The translations under genes were made by a program, and so were the position numbers. A model generated the notes under the pieces. That model made no database searches. It was not told the DNA's origin and saw only the letters and a list, made by a program, of their open reading frames with translations. Positions 56,583 through 64,000 of a stretch of DNA of 64,000 bases are shown here, piece after piece. Origin of the DNA: Pseudomonas viridiflava (GTDB lineage Bacteria; Pseudomonadota; Gammaproteobacteria; Pseudomonadales; Pseudomonadaceae); contig NZ_UPSE01000565.1 of the NCBI RefSeq assembly GCF_900573885.1, forward strand, positions 62,001 through 126,000, in the 5' to 3' direction. Numbering within the stretch: the stretch's first letter is position 1; every line of letters begins with the position of its first letter.

Positions 56583-58181
56583 TCACGCCCCCCGAATCTG
56601 CCCCATCAAATCCTTCCCGACTATCGCCGACGCGCACAACACCCCACCCACCAACGCGCCAATAACCCCGTCCGTAGCCAGATCCTGCCCGGTGATATAC
56701 AGCCCTTTCACCGGTGTCTGCGCCCGCAGCCATTTCTGCTGGAAGCGTGCCGGTGAGGATTCGATACCCATAAACCCGCCCCGCTCGCGCTTGGCGAACG
56801 TTTCGTAGCTCAACGGCGTCGACACTTCTACATAATCCACAGCATCACGCGCTTGCGGCGGAACGTGGCGGAACAGTTCGTCCAGCAGCCGCTGGCGAAT
56901 CTCCTCTTTGCGGGCCAGGTAATCGTCGCCACGTTTCATCCACCGCGTGCCGGCCCATTGTTCGAAGTGGCTGTAGTGGGTGTAGGCGTACATTTCCACC
57001 GTGGCTTTGTCGGGGAATTCGCTGTCCCACGCGGCATCTTTAGTGGAGGGAAAGGTGATGAATGACCACGGAAACGGCGCGTTGAAGTCGGCCTTGTGGG
57101 CGTCCAGGTTGGCTTGCAAGTCGTTGGTCGGGTGCGACCACACGTTCGCGGGCGTAAAGCCCAGCGCTTCGGCCGATTGGTTGAAGCCGATGTTCAGGCC
57201 TACCACGGCGTAGGTGTCGGTCACCGTTTCCAGCAGCGCATCAAGGCCCAGCTCGGCGCTGACCGGCGCAGGCAGCAGGCGGCCAAAGGTGTTTTGCACG
57301 CCGGCATTGCTGATGATGACCGGGCAGCGCACCACTTCCCCCGAACCCATGCGCACGCCCACAGCAGCGCCCTGCTCCACCACTATTTCTGCCACGTCGG
57401 CGCTGTGCAGCAGCACGCCGCCGGCCGCCTCGATGATGGGCGCCATCAGCCGCGAAAAGGCCATGCCGCCGCCCACCGGGTAATGGGCGCCGTTCATATA
57501 GTGCTTGGCCAACATGCAGTGCATGGCGAACGAGCTTTTCGTCGGCTCCAGGCTGTAGTCGCCCCAGTTGGCACAAATGACGGCAATCAACTCCTGATCG
57601 GAAAACAGCTCCGACAGCACATCGATGGTCAGCCGGTCCGAATAGCTGTGGAAGCTGGAGCACATGGCGTCGTAAACACGCTCGGCGGCAGGGTCTGGTA
57701 AGGCTTTTTGGGCGAAGTATCCGGCGGAGCTTTTCGAGACTTTGCCCACCAGTGCCAGGTAGGTGTCGATGGGTTCGGCCTGGTTGGGAAAATGCGCTTT
57801 CAGCAGGTTGCCGTACGCCTCGACGCCGGCCGGAATTTCGTACTGGGAATCGCCAATGGCCATGCGGTTGAAGATGCTCGGCATGGGCGTCCACTGCAGC
57901 CCGCCGCCGGTGACGTAGTCGAACAGTTTCCAGCCGGCCGACTGCGTGGAGCCGACGTCGCCGATGTAGTGCATGCCCACAGTCCAGCGATAACCATTGC
58001 GCGAATACGCCTGGGTCATGCCGCCAATGACGGTGTTCTGTTCCAGCAACAACACGCGCTTGTTTTCCTGCGCAAGCATCGAGGCGACGCTTAAACCGCC
58101 CATGCCCGAACCGATGATGATGGCATCGAACTCGCCGCTGATGCCGACGGTTTTGCGATAGGGCTTGCCGACCGTTTCCAT
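56583..58181 (-). CDS. FAD-dependent oxidoreductase of the phytoene desaturase/retinol saturase-like family
   Basis: 532 residues from ATG 58181 with gggag upstream. The dinucleotide fold is DAIIIGSGMGGLSVASMLA (24-29 GSGMGG) followed by RVLLLEQNTVIGG. The middle contains HYPVGGGMAFSRLMAPIIEAAGG and the C-terminal FAD block GLYITGQDLATDGVIGALVGGVLCA, in the CrtI/CrtD/RetSat layout. Such enzymes desaturate, saturate or isomerise polyenes and hydrophobic alcohols. Divergent from an operon with an alcohol dehydrogenase and an acyl-CoA ligase, so probably one catabolic locus. Weak membrane attachment possible. Confidence 0.88.
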   Translation of the reverse strand: METVGKPYRKTVGISGEFDAIIIGSGMGGLSVASMLAQENKRVLLLEQNTVIGGMTQAYSRNGYRWTVGMHYIGDVGSTQSAGWKLFDYVTGGGLQWTPMPSIFNRMAIGDSQYEIPAGVEAYGNLLKAHFPNQAEPIDTYLALVGKVSKSSAGYFAQKALPDPAAERVYDAMCSSFHSYSDRLTIDVLSELFSDQELIAVICANWGDYSLEPTKSSFAMHCMLAKHYMNGAHYPVGGGMAFSRLMAPIIEAAGGVLLHSADVAEIVVEQGAAVGVRMGSGEVVRCPVIISNAGVQNTFGRLLPAPVSAELGLDALLETVTDTYAVVGLNIGFNQSAEALGFTPANVWSHPTNDLQANLDAHKADFNAPFPWSFITFPSTKDAAWDSEFPDKATVEMYAYTHYSHFEQWAGTRWMKRGDDYLARKEEIRQRLLDELFRHVPPQARDAVDYVEVSTPLSYETFAKRERGGFMGIESSPARFQQKWLRAQTPVKGLYITGQDLATDGVIGALVGGVLCASAIVGKDLMGQIRGA

Positions 58182-58306
58182 GGTGTTTCTCCCGCTGACT
58201 GGTGGGTGCGATTGAAGGGATGGGGGCGAGATGTCGTAGCTGACCAGCAAGCGGGTCGCACATCCGTCTCCACCGCATAAGGCGGAACGCTAAGTCATTG
58301 AACGCC

Positions 58307-58315
58307 TGTTTAGTT
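58307..58315. promoter_or_regulatory. Left element of a distant 9-bp inverted repeat in the divergent promoter
   Basis: tgtttagtt is repeated in inverse orientation as aactaaaca at 58410-58418. The two copies frame the palindrome at 58343-58362 and face opposite genes, like duplicated promoter parts. Confidence 0.4.
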
Positions 58316-58342
58316 ATTTTCGTAAAGCGGCCGCTCCGTAAA

Positions 58343-58362
58343 TTTTTGTAGCGTTACAAAAA
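58343..58362. promoter_or_regulatory. Candidate TetR operator, 20-bp palindrome
   Basis: tttttgta-gcgt-tacaaaaa: perfect 8-bp arms with a 4-bp centre, midway between the divergent FAD oxidoreductase and SRPBCC genes. The regulator encoded at the end of the plus-strand operon is the obvious candidate binder. Confidence 0.65.
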
Positions 58363-58438
58363 AAAACGAGCTATATGGCTGTTGTGCCGACAATAGGCAT
58401 AGGTGTACAAACTAAACACACGTTCAGGAGAGTCACCT

Positions 58439-58858
58439 ATGCATTCGTTCAGCTACAGCGAAACCGTAGAAAAAAGCGCCGCCGATACCTGGCTCGCCAT
58501 GCGCGACTTTGCCGCCATCGCCAGAGCCGGCTTGGCAGAGCGCGTGGCCATGCAGGGAGACGGAATTGGCAGCACGCGCCACTTGCACATGCAAGGTGGC
58601 GGCGTGCTGGTGGAGCGCCTGGATGCGCGCGACGACGCGGCGTTTGTACTCAGCTACGCCATGACCGAGCGCGGCCCGATGCCGTTGGCGCAGTACCAGG
58701 CGAGCATGCGCATCAGCGGTGCTGGGCAACGCTGCGAGGTGACATTCACCGCGAGCTACGAGCCGCAAGGCATCGACGAAAACAAGGCCAACCGCATGCT
58801 CGGCAACGTCTACCGCGCCTTGATTGCCACGGCCCGAACCGACCTCGGCCTTTCGTGA
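58439..58858 (+). CDS. SRPBCC-fold (START-like) small ligand-binding protein
   Basis: 139 residues from ATG 58439 with caggag upstream. SFSYSETVEKSAADTWLAMRDFAAIARAG opens the polyketide-cyclase/START fold, with GIGSTRHLHM and the C-terminal long helix AIDENK-type DENKANRMLGNVYRALIATART. Members bind hydrophobic ligands or act as cyclases. It is the first gene of the operon, 13 bp before the alcohol dehydrogenase. Role as a carrier of the alcohol or polyene substrate is inferred. Confidence 0.85.
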   Translation: MHSFSYSETVEKSAADTWLAMRDFAAIARAGLAERVAMQGDGIGSTRHLHMQGGGVLVERLDARDDAAFVLSYAMTERGPMPLAQYQASMRISGAGQRCEVTFTASYEPQGIDENKANRMLGNVYRALIATARTDLGLS

Positions 58859-58871
58859 TCAGGAGCTTTCC

Positions 58872-60008
58872 ATGGCAGTGCTGAGCTACCTCACCCAGAT
58901 TCAATTCGACCACGGCGCCATCAAGCACCTGGCCCGTGGCATGCAACGCCTGAACATGCAGCGGCCGCTGATTGTCAGCGGGCCGTCCATTTCCAAAGGC
59001 GCGATTGTGCAAACCTTGCGCGAGCAATTGCCCGCCGACGTGCCGTTCGTATTGTTCAGCGACGTGCCCGGCAACCCGACCGAGGCCGCTGTGCTGCAGG
59101 CGCTTGCCCTGTACCGCAGCGCCGACTGCGACGGGGTGATTTGCATCGGCGGCGGCTCGCCCATGGACCTGGGCAAAGCCGTGGCCCTGCTCGCCCGTCA
59201 GCCCGGGCCGCTGGCGCAATACGCCGCCACCGAAGGCGGTAAACAGAAGATTCGCGACGTCGCGCCGCTGATCGCCATTCCCACCACCGCCGGCACCGGC
59301 TCGGAAGCCAGCGTGGCGAGCGTGATCATCTGCGAAGACGGTCGCAAGCTCACTTTTGTCAGCGATTTGTTGCTGCCACGATTGGCCATCTGCGACCCGC
59401 TGTTGACCCTCGGCATGCCCGCCAGCCTCACCGCCTCCACTGGCATGGACGCGGTCACCCATTGCATTGAAGCGGTGCTTTCACCCGTGGTGAATCCGCC
59501 TGCCGAAGCGGTGGGGCTCGATGGTTTGGAGCGCGCGATTGGTGAGGGGCATTTGCTCAAGGCGTTCGCCGACGGCACCGACCTGGACGCGCGCTGGAAC
59601 ATGATGATGGCCTCCACCGAAGGCGCCCTGGCGTTTATAAAAGGGCTAGGCGCCGTGCATGCCATGAGCCATGCGGTCGGCCGTTTGCACGCACTCAACC
59701 TGCACCACGGCACCCTCAACGCCGTGCTGTTGCCGGCGGTGTTGCGCTTCAACCACGCCTACGTCGGCGAGAAATACCAGCGCATCAAACGCGCCATGGG
59801 CCTGGCGCCCAGTGCCGACCTGGCGGACTACCTCAGCGGCCTGAATCAGCAACTCGGCCTGCCCGCCAACCTGGCGCAAATGGGCGTTCGCGCTGAGCAC
59901 TTGGACGGGCTTGAGCACCACGCCATGGCCGACCTCAACACCATGACCAACCCGCGCCAACCCAAAGCCAGCGATTACCAACGGTTGTTCGAAGAAGCCC
60001 TGCACTAG
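58872..60008 (+). CDS. Iron-containing (group III) alcohol dehydrogenase
   Basis: 378 residues from ATG 58872; aggag upstream. The NAD site is DGVICIGGGSPMDLGKAVALL; the metal ligands lie in MDAVTHCIEAVL, GAVHAMSHAVGRLHALNLHHGTLNAVLLP (three histidines), and the PTTAGTGSEASVASVI block is complete. Family members oxidise primary alcohols with NAD and a divalent iron. The second gene of the operon; 40 bp before the acyl-CoA ligase. It would feed aldehydes toward acids for activation. Confidence 0.93.
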   Translation: MAVLSYLTQIQFDHGAIKHLARGMQRLNMQRPLIVSGPSISKGAIVQTLREQLPADVPFVLFSDVPGNPTEAAVLQALALYRSADCDGVICIGGGSPMDLGKAVALLARQPGPLAQYAATEGGKQKIRDVAPLIAIPTTAGTGSEASVASVIICEDGRKLTFVSDLLLPRLAICDPLLTLGMPASLTASTGMDAVTHCIEAVLSPVVNPPAEAVGLDGLERAIGEGHLLKAFADGTDLDARWNMMMASTEGALAFIKGLGAVHAMSHAVGRLHALNLHHGTLNAVLLPAVLRFNHAYVGEKYQRIKRAMGLAPSADLADYLSGLNQQLGLPANLAQMGVRAEHLDGLEHHAMADLNTMTNPRQPKASDYQRLFEEALH

Positions 60009-60048
60009 TCGCCCCGTAAAAAGCCCGGCACATAAGGAAGAAAACAAG

Positions 60049-61650
60049 ATGCTTGGATTAATGATGGAAAAACCCCTGCTGGTCAGCAGCCTGCTCGAAC
60101 ACGCCGAGCGCTTTCACCCCAACCAGTTCGTGGTCAGCCGCCTGAGTGATGGCAACATCGTCTACAACACCTACCGCGACATCGCCAAACGCACCCGTCA
60201 ACTGGCCAACGCCCTGCTCGCCCTCGGCACCCAGCCCGGCGACCGCATCGCCACGATCGCCTGGAACACCCATCGTCACCTGGAGCTGTATTACGCCTGC
60301 GCCGGCATCGGCGCCATCTGCCACACCATCAACCCGCGCCTGCATACCGACCAGCTCAGCTACATCATTGAACATGCGCAAAACACGCTGCTGTTCTTCG
60401 ATACCGACCTGGCCCACGTGGTGGAAAAAGTCGCCACCGTGCGCGAAGGTAATCTGCAGTGGGTGGCCTTGACCGACGAAAGCGGCCTAAGCGAAAAAAT
60501 GCCCGCCGGCTGCCTGGCATACGAAACCCTGCTCAGCCGCGAGACCGACGCGTTCCTCTGGCCCGACCTCGACGAGCGCAGCGCCTGCGCGCTCTGCTAC
60601 ACCTCTGGCACCACCGGCAACCCCAAAGGCGTGCTCTACAGCCATCGCTCCACCGTGCTGCACGCCTTGGTCAGCGCCCTGCCCGACTGCGCGGCGTTGT
60701 CGGCGCACTCGGTGGTGATGCCGGTGGTGCCGATGTTCCATGTCAACGCCTGGGGCATGCCCTACGCCACCCTGCTCACCGGCGCCAAGCTGGTGATGCC
60801 CGGCAGCGGCCTGGACGCCGCGAGTCTCGCCGAACTCATGCAGCAGGAAAAAGTCACCCTGGCGCTTGGCGTGCCGACCATCTGGCAAAGCGTGCTCAAC
60901 TACCTCGACGACAACAAGCTGAAGCTCGATTACCTGGAAGAAGTGTTTATCGGCGGCGCGGCGGTGGATAAATCGCTGTTGCTGCGCTTCGAAAGAATCG
61001 GCATCGACGTGCTGCAAGCCTGGGGCATGACCGAACTCAGCCCCATCGGCGCCGTGAACCGTCCCCTGCCCGACTCCGCCCACCAGAACGAAGCGCTGCG
61101 CCTGCAGGAAAAACTCAAACAAGGGCGCGGCATCTGGGGCATCGATTTACGCGTGGTCAATGACGTTGGTCAGCCGTTGGGCTGGGACGGATTCAGCGCC
61201 GGGCATTTGCACGTCAAGGGCCATTGGGTGGCCGGCCAATACTTCCGCCAGCCAGGCTCGGCCTGCACCGATGACGGCTGGTTCGCCACCGGCGACATCG
61301 CCCACATCGACAGCCGCGGTTTCCTAAAACTGACCGACCGCTCCAAAGACGTGATCAAGTCGGGCGGCGAATGGATCAGCTCGCTGGAGCTTGAACTGGC
61401 TGCGCAAACCCATGAAGCCGTGGCCCTGGCCGCAGTGATTGCGGTGGCAGACGACAAATGGTCCGAGCGCCCGCTGCTGATCGTTACGCTTAAAGACGGT
61501 CACCCGCTGGACCTGCCCACCATTCGCGCGCACTTGCAGGCGCACGTACCGAACTGGTGGCTGCCGGAGCGGCTGGAAATCATCGAACAGATGCCTATGG
61601 GCGCAACCGGAAAAGTGCACAAACAAACCCTGCGCGAGCGCTTCACCTGA
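60049..61650 (+). CDS. AlkK-like medium/long-chain acyl-CoA synthetase
   Basis: 533 residues; aagga upstream of the ATG. The protein starts MLGLMMEKPLLVSSLLEHA, aligned with Pseudomonas AlkK, and continues IAWNTHRHLELYYACAGIGAICHTINPRL. The AMP-binding loop is YTSGTTGNPKGVLYSHRSTVLHA; then PMFHVNAWG, WGMTELSPIG, DGWFATGDIAHID and KSGGEWISSLELE. It activates fatty acids with ATP and CoA. No dedicated aldehyde dehydrogenase is in the cluster, so the step from aldehyde to acid is presumably supplied from elsewhere. Confidence 0.93.
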   Translation: MLGLMMEKPLLVSSLLEHAERFHPNQFVVSRLSDGNIVYNTYRDIAKRTRQLANALLALGTQPGDRIATIAWNTHRHLELYYACAGIGAICHTINPRLHTDQLSYIIEHAQNTLLFFDTDLAHVVEKVATVREGNLQWVALTDESGLSEKMPAGCLAYETLLSRETDAFLWPDLDERSACALCYTSGTTGNPKGVLYSHRSTVLHALVSALPDCAALSAHSVVMPVVPMFHVNAWGMPYATLLTGAKLVMPGSGLDAASLAELMQQEKVTLALGVPTIWQSVLNYLDDNKLKLDYLEEVFIGGAAVDKSLLLRFERIGIDVLQAWGMTELSPIGAVNRPLPDSAHQNEALRLQEKLKQGRGIWGIDLRVVNDVGQPLGWDGFSAGHLHVKGHWVAGQYFRQPGSACTDDGWFATGDIAHIDSRGFLKLTDRSKDVIKSGGEWISSLELELAAQTHEAVALAAVIAVADDKWSERPLLIVTLKDGHPLDLPTIRAHLQAHVPNWWLPERLEIIEQMPMGATGKVHKQTLRERFT

Positions 61651-61706
61651 GCTAGCCACCCATTCCCCTTGGCGCCGTTCAAGCACTGGCTTGAGTGTTG
61701 CGCAGC

Positions 61707-61735
61707 GGGCCAGGCAGCGATCCCTGGCCTTTTTT
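61707..61735 (+). terminator. Intrinsic terminator after the acyl-CoA ligase
   Basis: ggccagg (61708-61714) and cctggcc (61723-61729) with an 8-nt loop, followed by tttttt (61730-61735). It separates the catabolic operon from the tetR gene. Confidence 0.88.
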
Positions 61736-61826
61736 ATGCCCTGTTTTTAATCCAACGCGTCGCTGGTGGGCCGCGGGCGCTTTGCCGATAATGGCCGCTT
61801 CGCACGTTGTGCTTTTTTCCTGCCCG

Positions 61827-62426
61827 ATGAGGCTCACGTTGTCCAAACAAGACCTACGCGCCGTGATACTGGACCAAGCCCGCACCCTGTTTCTGGACGA
61901 GGGCGCCAAAGGGCTTTCCATGCGCAAACTGGCAACCGTGGTAGGCGTGACGCCGGGCGCGATTTACTGGCACTTCAAAAACAAAGAAGAGCTGGTGAGT
62001 GAAATTTTTCTCGAAGGCGTGCACACCTTCTCGCGCTACTTAAGCCGCGCCCTGACCGGCAACGACCCGCTGGACCGGCTGCTGATCTGCTCCGAACAAT
62101 TCCTCGCCTTTGGCCTTGAACAGCCCAGCCACTACGACGTGTTTTTCCTCAACCGCACGCCGCACGTAGACCCTGAGGTGGTAGAGCAACTGGCGGCGCT
62201 ACGACGCGGCAACTTCCAGATGCTCATCGACCGCATCCGCGAATGCCGCGACGCCAACCTACTGCGCCCCGACACCGACCCAGTCCGCACCGCCACGCTG
62301 ATGCTCAGCACCTGCCAAGGGCTCATCACCATGCACCGGTTTGGGTATTTGGGGGACAGTGTTGAGCACTTTCAGAAGATTTATCGGAATACGTTTGGTG
62401 GGTTGATGAAGGCGATTTTGGTTTAG
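61827..62426 (+). CDS. TetR-family regulator of the FAD/ADH/ligase locus (probable)
   Basis: 199 residues from ATG 61827. SKQDLRAVILDQARTLFLDEGAKGLSMRKLATVVGVTPGAIYWHFKNKEELVSEIF is the helix-turn-helix region. No ribosome binding site precedes the ATG, while tgagg lies six bases before an in-frame TTG at 61839, which may be the real start. The C-terminal half has FFLNRTPHVDPEVVEQLAALRRG. It is cut off from the operon by a terminator, so it has its own promoter; its probable operator is the palindrome at 58343. Confidence 0.88.
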   Translation: MRLTLSKQDLRAVILDQARTLFLDEGAKGLSMRKLATVVGVTPGAIYWHFKNKEELVSEIFLEGVHTFSRYLSRALTGNDPLDRLLICSEQFLAFGLEQPSHYDVFFLNRTPHVDPEVVEQLAALRRGNFQMLIDRIRECRDANLLRPDTDPVRTATLMLSTCQGLITMHRFGYLGDSVEHFQKIYRNTFGGLMKAILV

Positions 62427-62840
62427 CTGGGATGGTTTTTTGTGGGCTATCGGAGGGGACGGTGGGCTTAGTCAAACCATCCGTGGCCTTCGCGGAAATG
62501 ACGGTGGACTAAATAAAAACATCCGTCATCCTCGCCAAGGCGGTGGTCCGACAATTCGGGATCCAGAATTGCCCGACGAACACCGTTACCTGAACGACTC
62601 TGGATTCCCGCCTTCGCGGGAATGACGGTGGACTAAACAAAAACCCCCGTCATCCTCGCGTACGCGGGGATCCAGAATTGCATGACGAACACCGTAACCT
62701 GAAAAACTCTGGATCCCCGCGTGCGCGAGGATGACGGAGGTTTTGGCAGGAGTACCGTTACCTGAAAAACTCTGGATTCCGAATTGCCCGACCAACACCG
62801 TCCCCCCGAAAAAACGCCCCCCCCAAGGAGAAAAGGAGCA
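62427..62840. repeat. Array-like field of dRS3-type palindromes
   Basis: 414 bp without a gene. Compact and expanded dRS3-like units alternate in both orientations: 62481-62500, 62522-62570 (expanded), 62598-62630, 62647-62685, 62703-62740 and a partial one at 62766-62795. Separators such as cggtggactaaa and gaacaccgt also recur, so duplication of larger units is likely. Irregular spacing excludes a CRISPR array. Confidence 0.75.
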
Positions 62841-63395
62841 ATGAAAGTGGGACTATGGATCGCCGCCATCGCACTGACGCTGTCCACCGGCACCGGCTTG
62901 TACCTGCTCTGGAAAAGCGCCAGCGCCATGCGCCTGGCCATCAGCGCCGAGCATTGGCCCACCGCCGTGGCCGAGCTAGAAGGCGTCACGCTGAACACTC
63001 ACGCGGACAGCGAAGGCACCAGTACCTATGAGGTCAAGGTTGCGTACCGCTATCAGGTCGCGGGGGCCGACTACCCAGGCAACACGGTGAATTTCGGCTA
63101 CGGCCCCAGCACCGGGCACGCGCAACATGCCAAGCTGCTGGATAAACTGCGCACAGCTAAAACCGTTGAAGTTCATTACAACCCCGCGCGGCCCGAGCAA
63201 TCGAGCATTGGTTTCGGGCCGACGCGTTCGCATTTCATCAACCTGTCGCTGGCGCTCACCTTTGTGCTCGTCTCGCTGGGTTTCGCAGCGACGATTGCCG
63301 CGTTTCAGTCCAGTGATGAACGTCTGCTGGCGCGCATTAAAATTATCCAACCGGCAGCGCAAACGCCCTCGCCGAGTCCAGAGCAAACACGATGA
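62841..63395 (+). CDS. DUF3592 membrane protein
   Basis: 184 residues from ATG 62841, with aaaaggagc upstream. A membrane helix at 5-25 (LWIAAIALTLSTGTGLYLLW) and one at about 132-155 (LSLALTFVLVSLGFAATIAA) enclose the DUF3592 domain: AEHWPTAVAELEGVTL, YEVKVAYRYQVAGADYPGNTVNFG and TVEVHYNPARPEQSSI. Function unknown; the domain is probably periplasmic. Its stop overlaps the start of a 57-residue gene (atga), so the two are coupled. Confidence 0.85.
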   Translation: MKVGLWIAAIALTLSTGTGLYLLWKSASAMRLAISAEHWPTAVAELEGVTLNTHADSEGTSTYEVKVAYRYQVAGADYPGNTVNFGYGPSTGHAQHAKLLDKLRTAKTVEVHYNPARPEQSSIGFGPTRSHFINLSLALTFVLVSLGFAATIAAFQSSDERLLARIKIIQPAAQTPSPSPEQTR

Positions 63396-63565
63396 ACCGC
63401 CGCAAAAAAATCAATCAGCTGCTCAAAGCCCACGCGAAAAAGGCCAGCGCCAAACTCGCGCCGAAAAGTAAGCCGAAATACATCAGCAAAGCTGACCGCG
63501 GGAAGCTCGCGGCCGAGGCTGAAAGCGCTGCGGAGCAGAGTAACGAAGCGCACAACGAGGGCTGA
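63392..63565 (+). CDS. Small basic DUF2986-family protein
   Basis: 57 residues, short enough to be missed by default ORF cut-offs. The N-terminus MNRRKKINQLLKAHAKKASA and SKPKYISKADRGKLA fit the DUF2986 pattern (KKIN-LLK...PKYISKAER-KL). It is strongly basic in the first half and acidic at the end. It starts on the stop of the DUF3592 gene and uses no separate ribosome binding site of note. Function unknown; RNA or ribosome binding is conceivable from the charge. Confidence 0.8.
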   Translation: MNRRKKINQLLKAHAKKASAKLAPKSKPKYISKADRGKLAAEAESAAEQSNEAHNEG

Positions 63566-63566
63566 C

Positions 63567-63998
63567 TCAGCCGAGGGTTTTCTTCAGGAAAAACCGTGAC
63601 CGGCCTTTAGGAAATTCCGGCAATTCGCCAAACACGGCATACCCGTGGCGCTGGTAAAGCGCCAGTGCGTCGGGGTTAAACGTGTCCAGCCAGGCGCCGT
63701 GGCAGCCGCGCTTCAGCGCTTGCTGCTCCGCCGCTTCCAGCAGCTGGCCGCCGTATCCTTGGCCGCGAAGTGCTTTAGGCACCCAGAGCTTTTCGATAAA
63801 CAACCAGCCCCACGCCGTATAGCCGCTCAAGCCGCCGAGTACCTCGTCTGGTGCGTCGCCACCGCGGAGCAGAACGGCCAGGGGCTGGTTGCCGGAAGCG
63901 CCCACGTCGCCTTCGTTAAACGCTCGCAACCCATCGAGAATCAACTGCTGGGCCTCGGCGCTTGGTGAGTCGGAAACATCCAGGGTGATCGGTTTCAT
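63567..63998 (-). CDS. GNAT-family N-acetyltransferase
   Basis: 143 residues, complete; the start codon lies three bases from the window edge, so the promoter is outside. The acetyl-CoA loop reads LWVPKALRGQGYGGQLLEAAEQQALKRG (Q/R-x-x-G-x-G/A in RGQGYG), followed by WLDTFNPDALALYQRHGYAVFGEL. The substrate is not predictable. It is convergent with the DUF2986 gene, one base apart. Confidence 0.9.
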   Translation of the reverse strand: MKPITLDVSDSPSAEAQQLILDGLRAFNEGDVGASGNQPLAVLLRGGDAPDEVLGGLSGYTAWGWLFIEKLWVPKALRGQGYGGQLLEAAEQQALKRGCHGAWLDTFNPDALALYQRHGYAVFGELPEFPKGRSRFFLKKTLG

Positions 63999-64000
63999 GG

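Noticed and set aside
55390..56733. 447-codon frame antisense to the pirin-linked lysR
   Set aside because: Spans the lysR gene and a repeat field; no coherent domain.
62440..62800. Possible CRISPR array
   Set aside because: Units alternate in orientation, have unequal spacing and are palindromic dRS3-like repeats; no unique spacers and no cas genes.

Overview
The window reads as a chromosomal segment of a Pseudomonas-like gammaproteobacterium. Coding regions look GC-rich. Several families are typical of Pseudomonas: a DUF5064 protein, a KatA-type catalase, an AlkK-like acyl-CoA ligase and REP sequences with the core gcggctgaagccgctcctac. Many LysR, TetR, MarR and HxlR regulators are transcribed divergently from their probable targets. 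No rRNA, tRNA, CRISPR array, integrase or intact transposase gene was seen. The first gene is cut by the left edge; the last one (63567-63998) is complete.

Layout. 0-2.4 kb: DJ-1/PfpI protein, old yellow enzyme, GFA protein. 2.5-10 kb: an accessory stretch of orphan small proteins (a MafI-like immunity protein, unknowns, lipoproteins, a VOC protein, a SleB-type hydrolase, a TPR lipoprotein) scattered with palindromes built on ggggacagatttatt; one half-copy forms the 3' end of a diguanylate cyclase gene. 10.9-18 kb: small membrane and cupin proteins, an exported acetoacetate-decarboxylase-like protein behind a SoxR/MerR-shaped promoter, an SRAP DNA-crosslink protein, a GAF histidine kinase and a stand-alone FabF. 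18-27 kb: a repeat-rich gap, a divergent RND tripartite efflux system with a TetR regulator, and an MFS/HxlR pair. 27-34 kb: DUF5064-esterase pair, a CHASE4-PAS-GGDEF-EAL protein, a NepI-like MFS pump with LysR. 34.7-40.8 kb: an Ior-type molybdenum hydroxylase (2Fe-2S subunit, molybdopterin subunit, XdhC chaperone) downstream of an AraC regulator, then a TetR/hotdog thioesterase pair.

41-48.7 kb holds a complete-looking signalling unit: a three-PAS histidine kinase, a receiver-only protein, a FixJ/LuxR response regulator and, divergently, a membrane protein, an alpha/beta hydrolase and a catalase that ends at a strong terminator; an aldo/keto reductase follows. The divergent promoter has two near-palindromic direct repeats exactly 50 bp apart. 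48.7-51 kb is a compact cysteine-rich cluster: Rof, a DUF2024 protein and a CPVC thioredoxin-like protein on one strand, and a MarR regulator with a four-cysteine tail overlapping a MOSC gene on the other, around a perfect 15-bp palindrome.

51-56 kb: LysR/aldo-keto reductase pair, a TerC protein behind an RNA leader that can fold into a three-way junction hiding the ribosome binding site, a small lipoprotein, and a pirin/LysR pair. 56.5-62.4 kb: a candidate lipid/alcohol catabolic locus (FAD oxidoreductase opposite SRPBCC protein, iron alcohol dehydrogenase and AlkK-like ligase, then a TetR gene) with a 20-bp palindromic operator in the divergent promoter. The end holds dRS3-like repeats, a DUF3592 protein, a 57-residue DUF2986 protein and a GNAT acetyltransferase.

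All functional calls come from reading motifs by eye; no database search was run.
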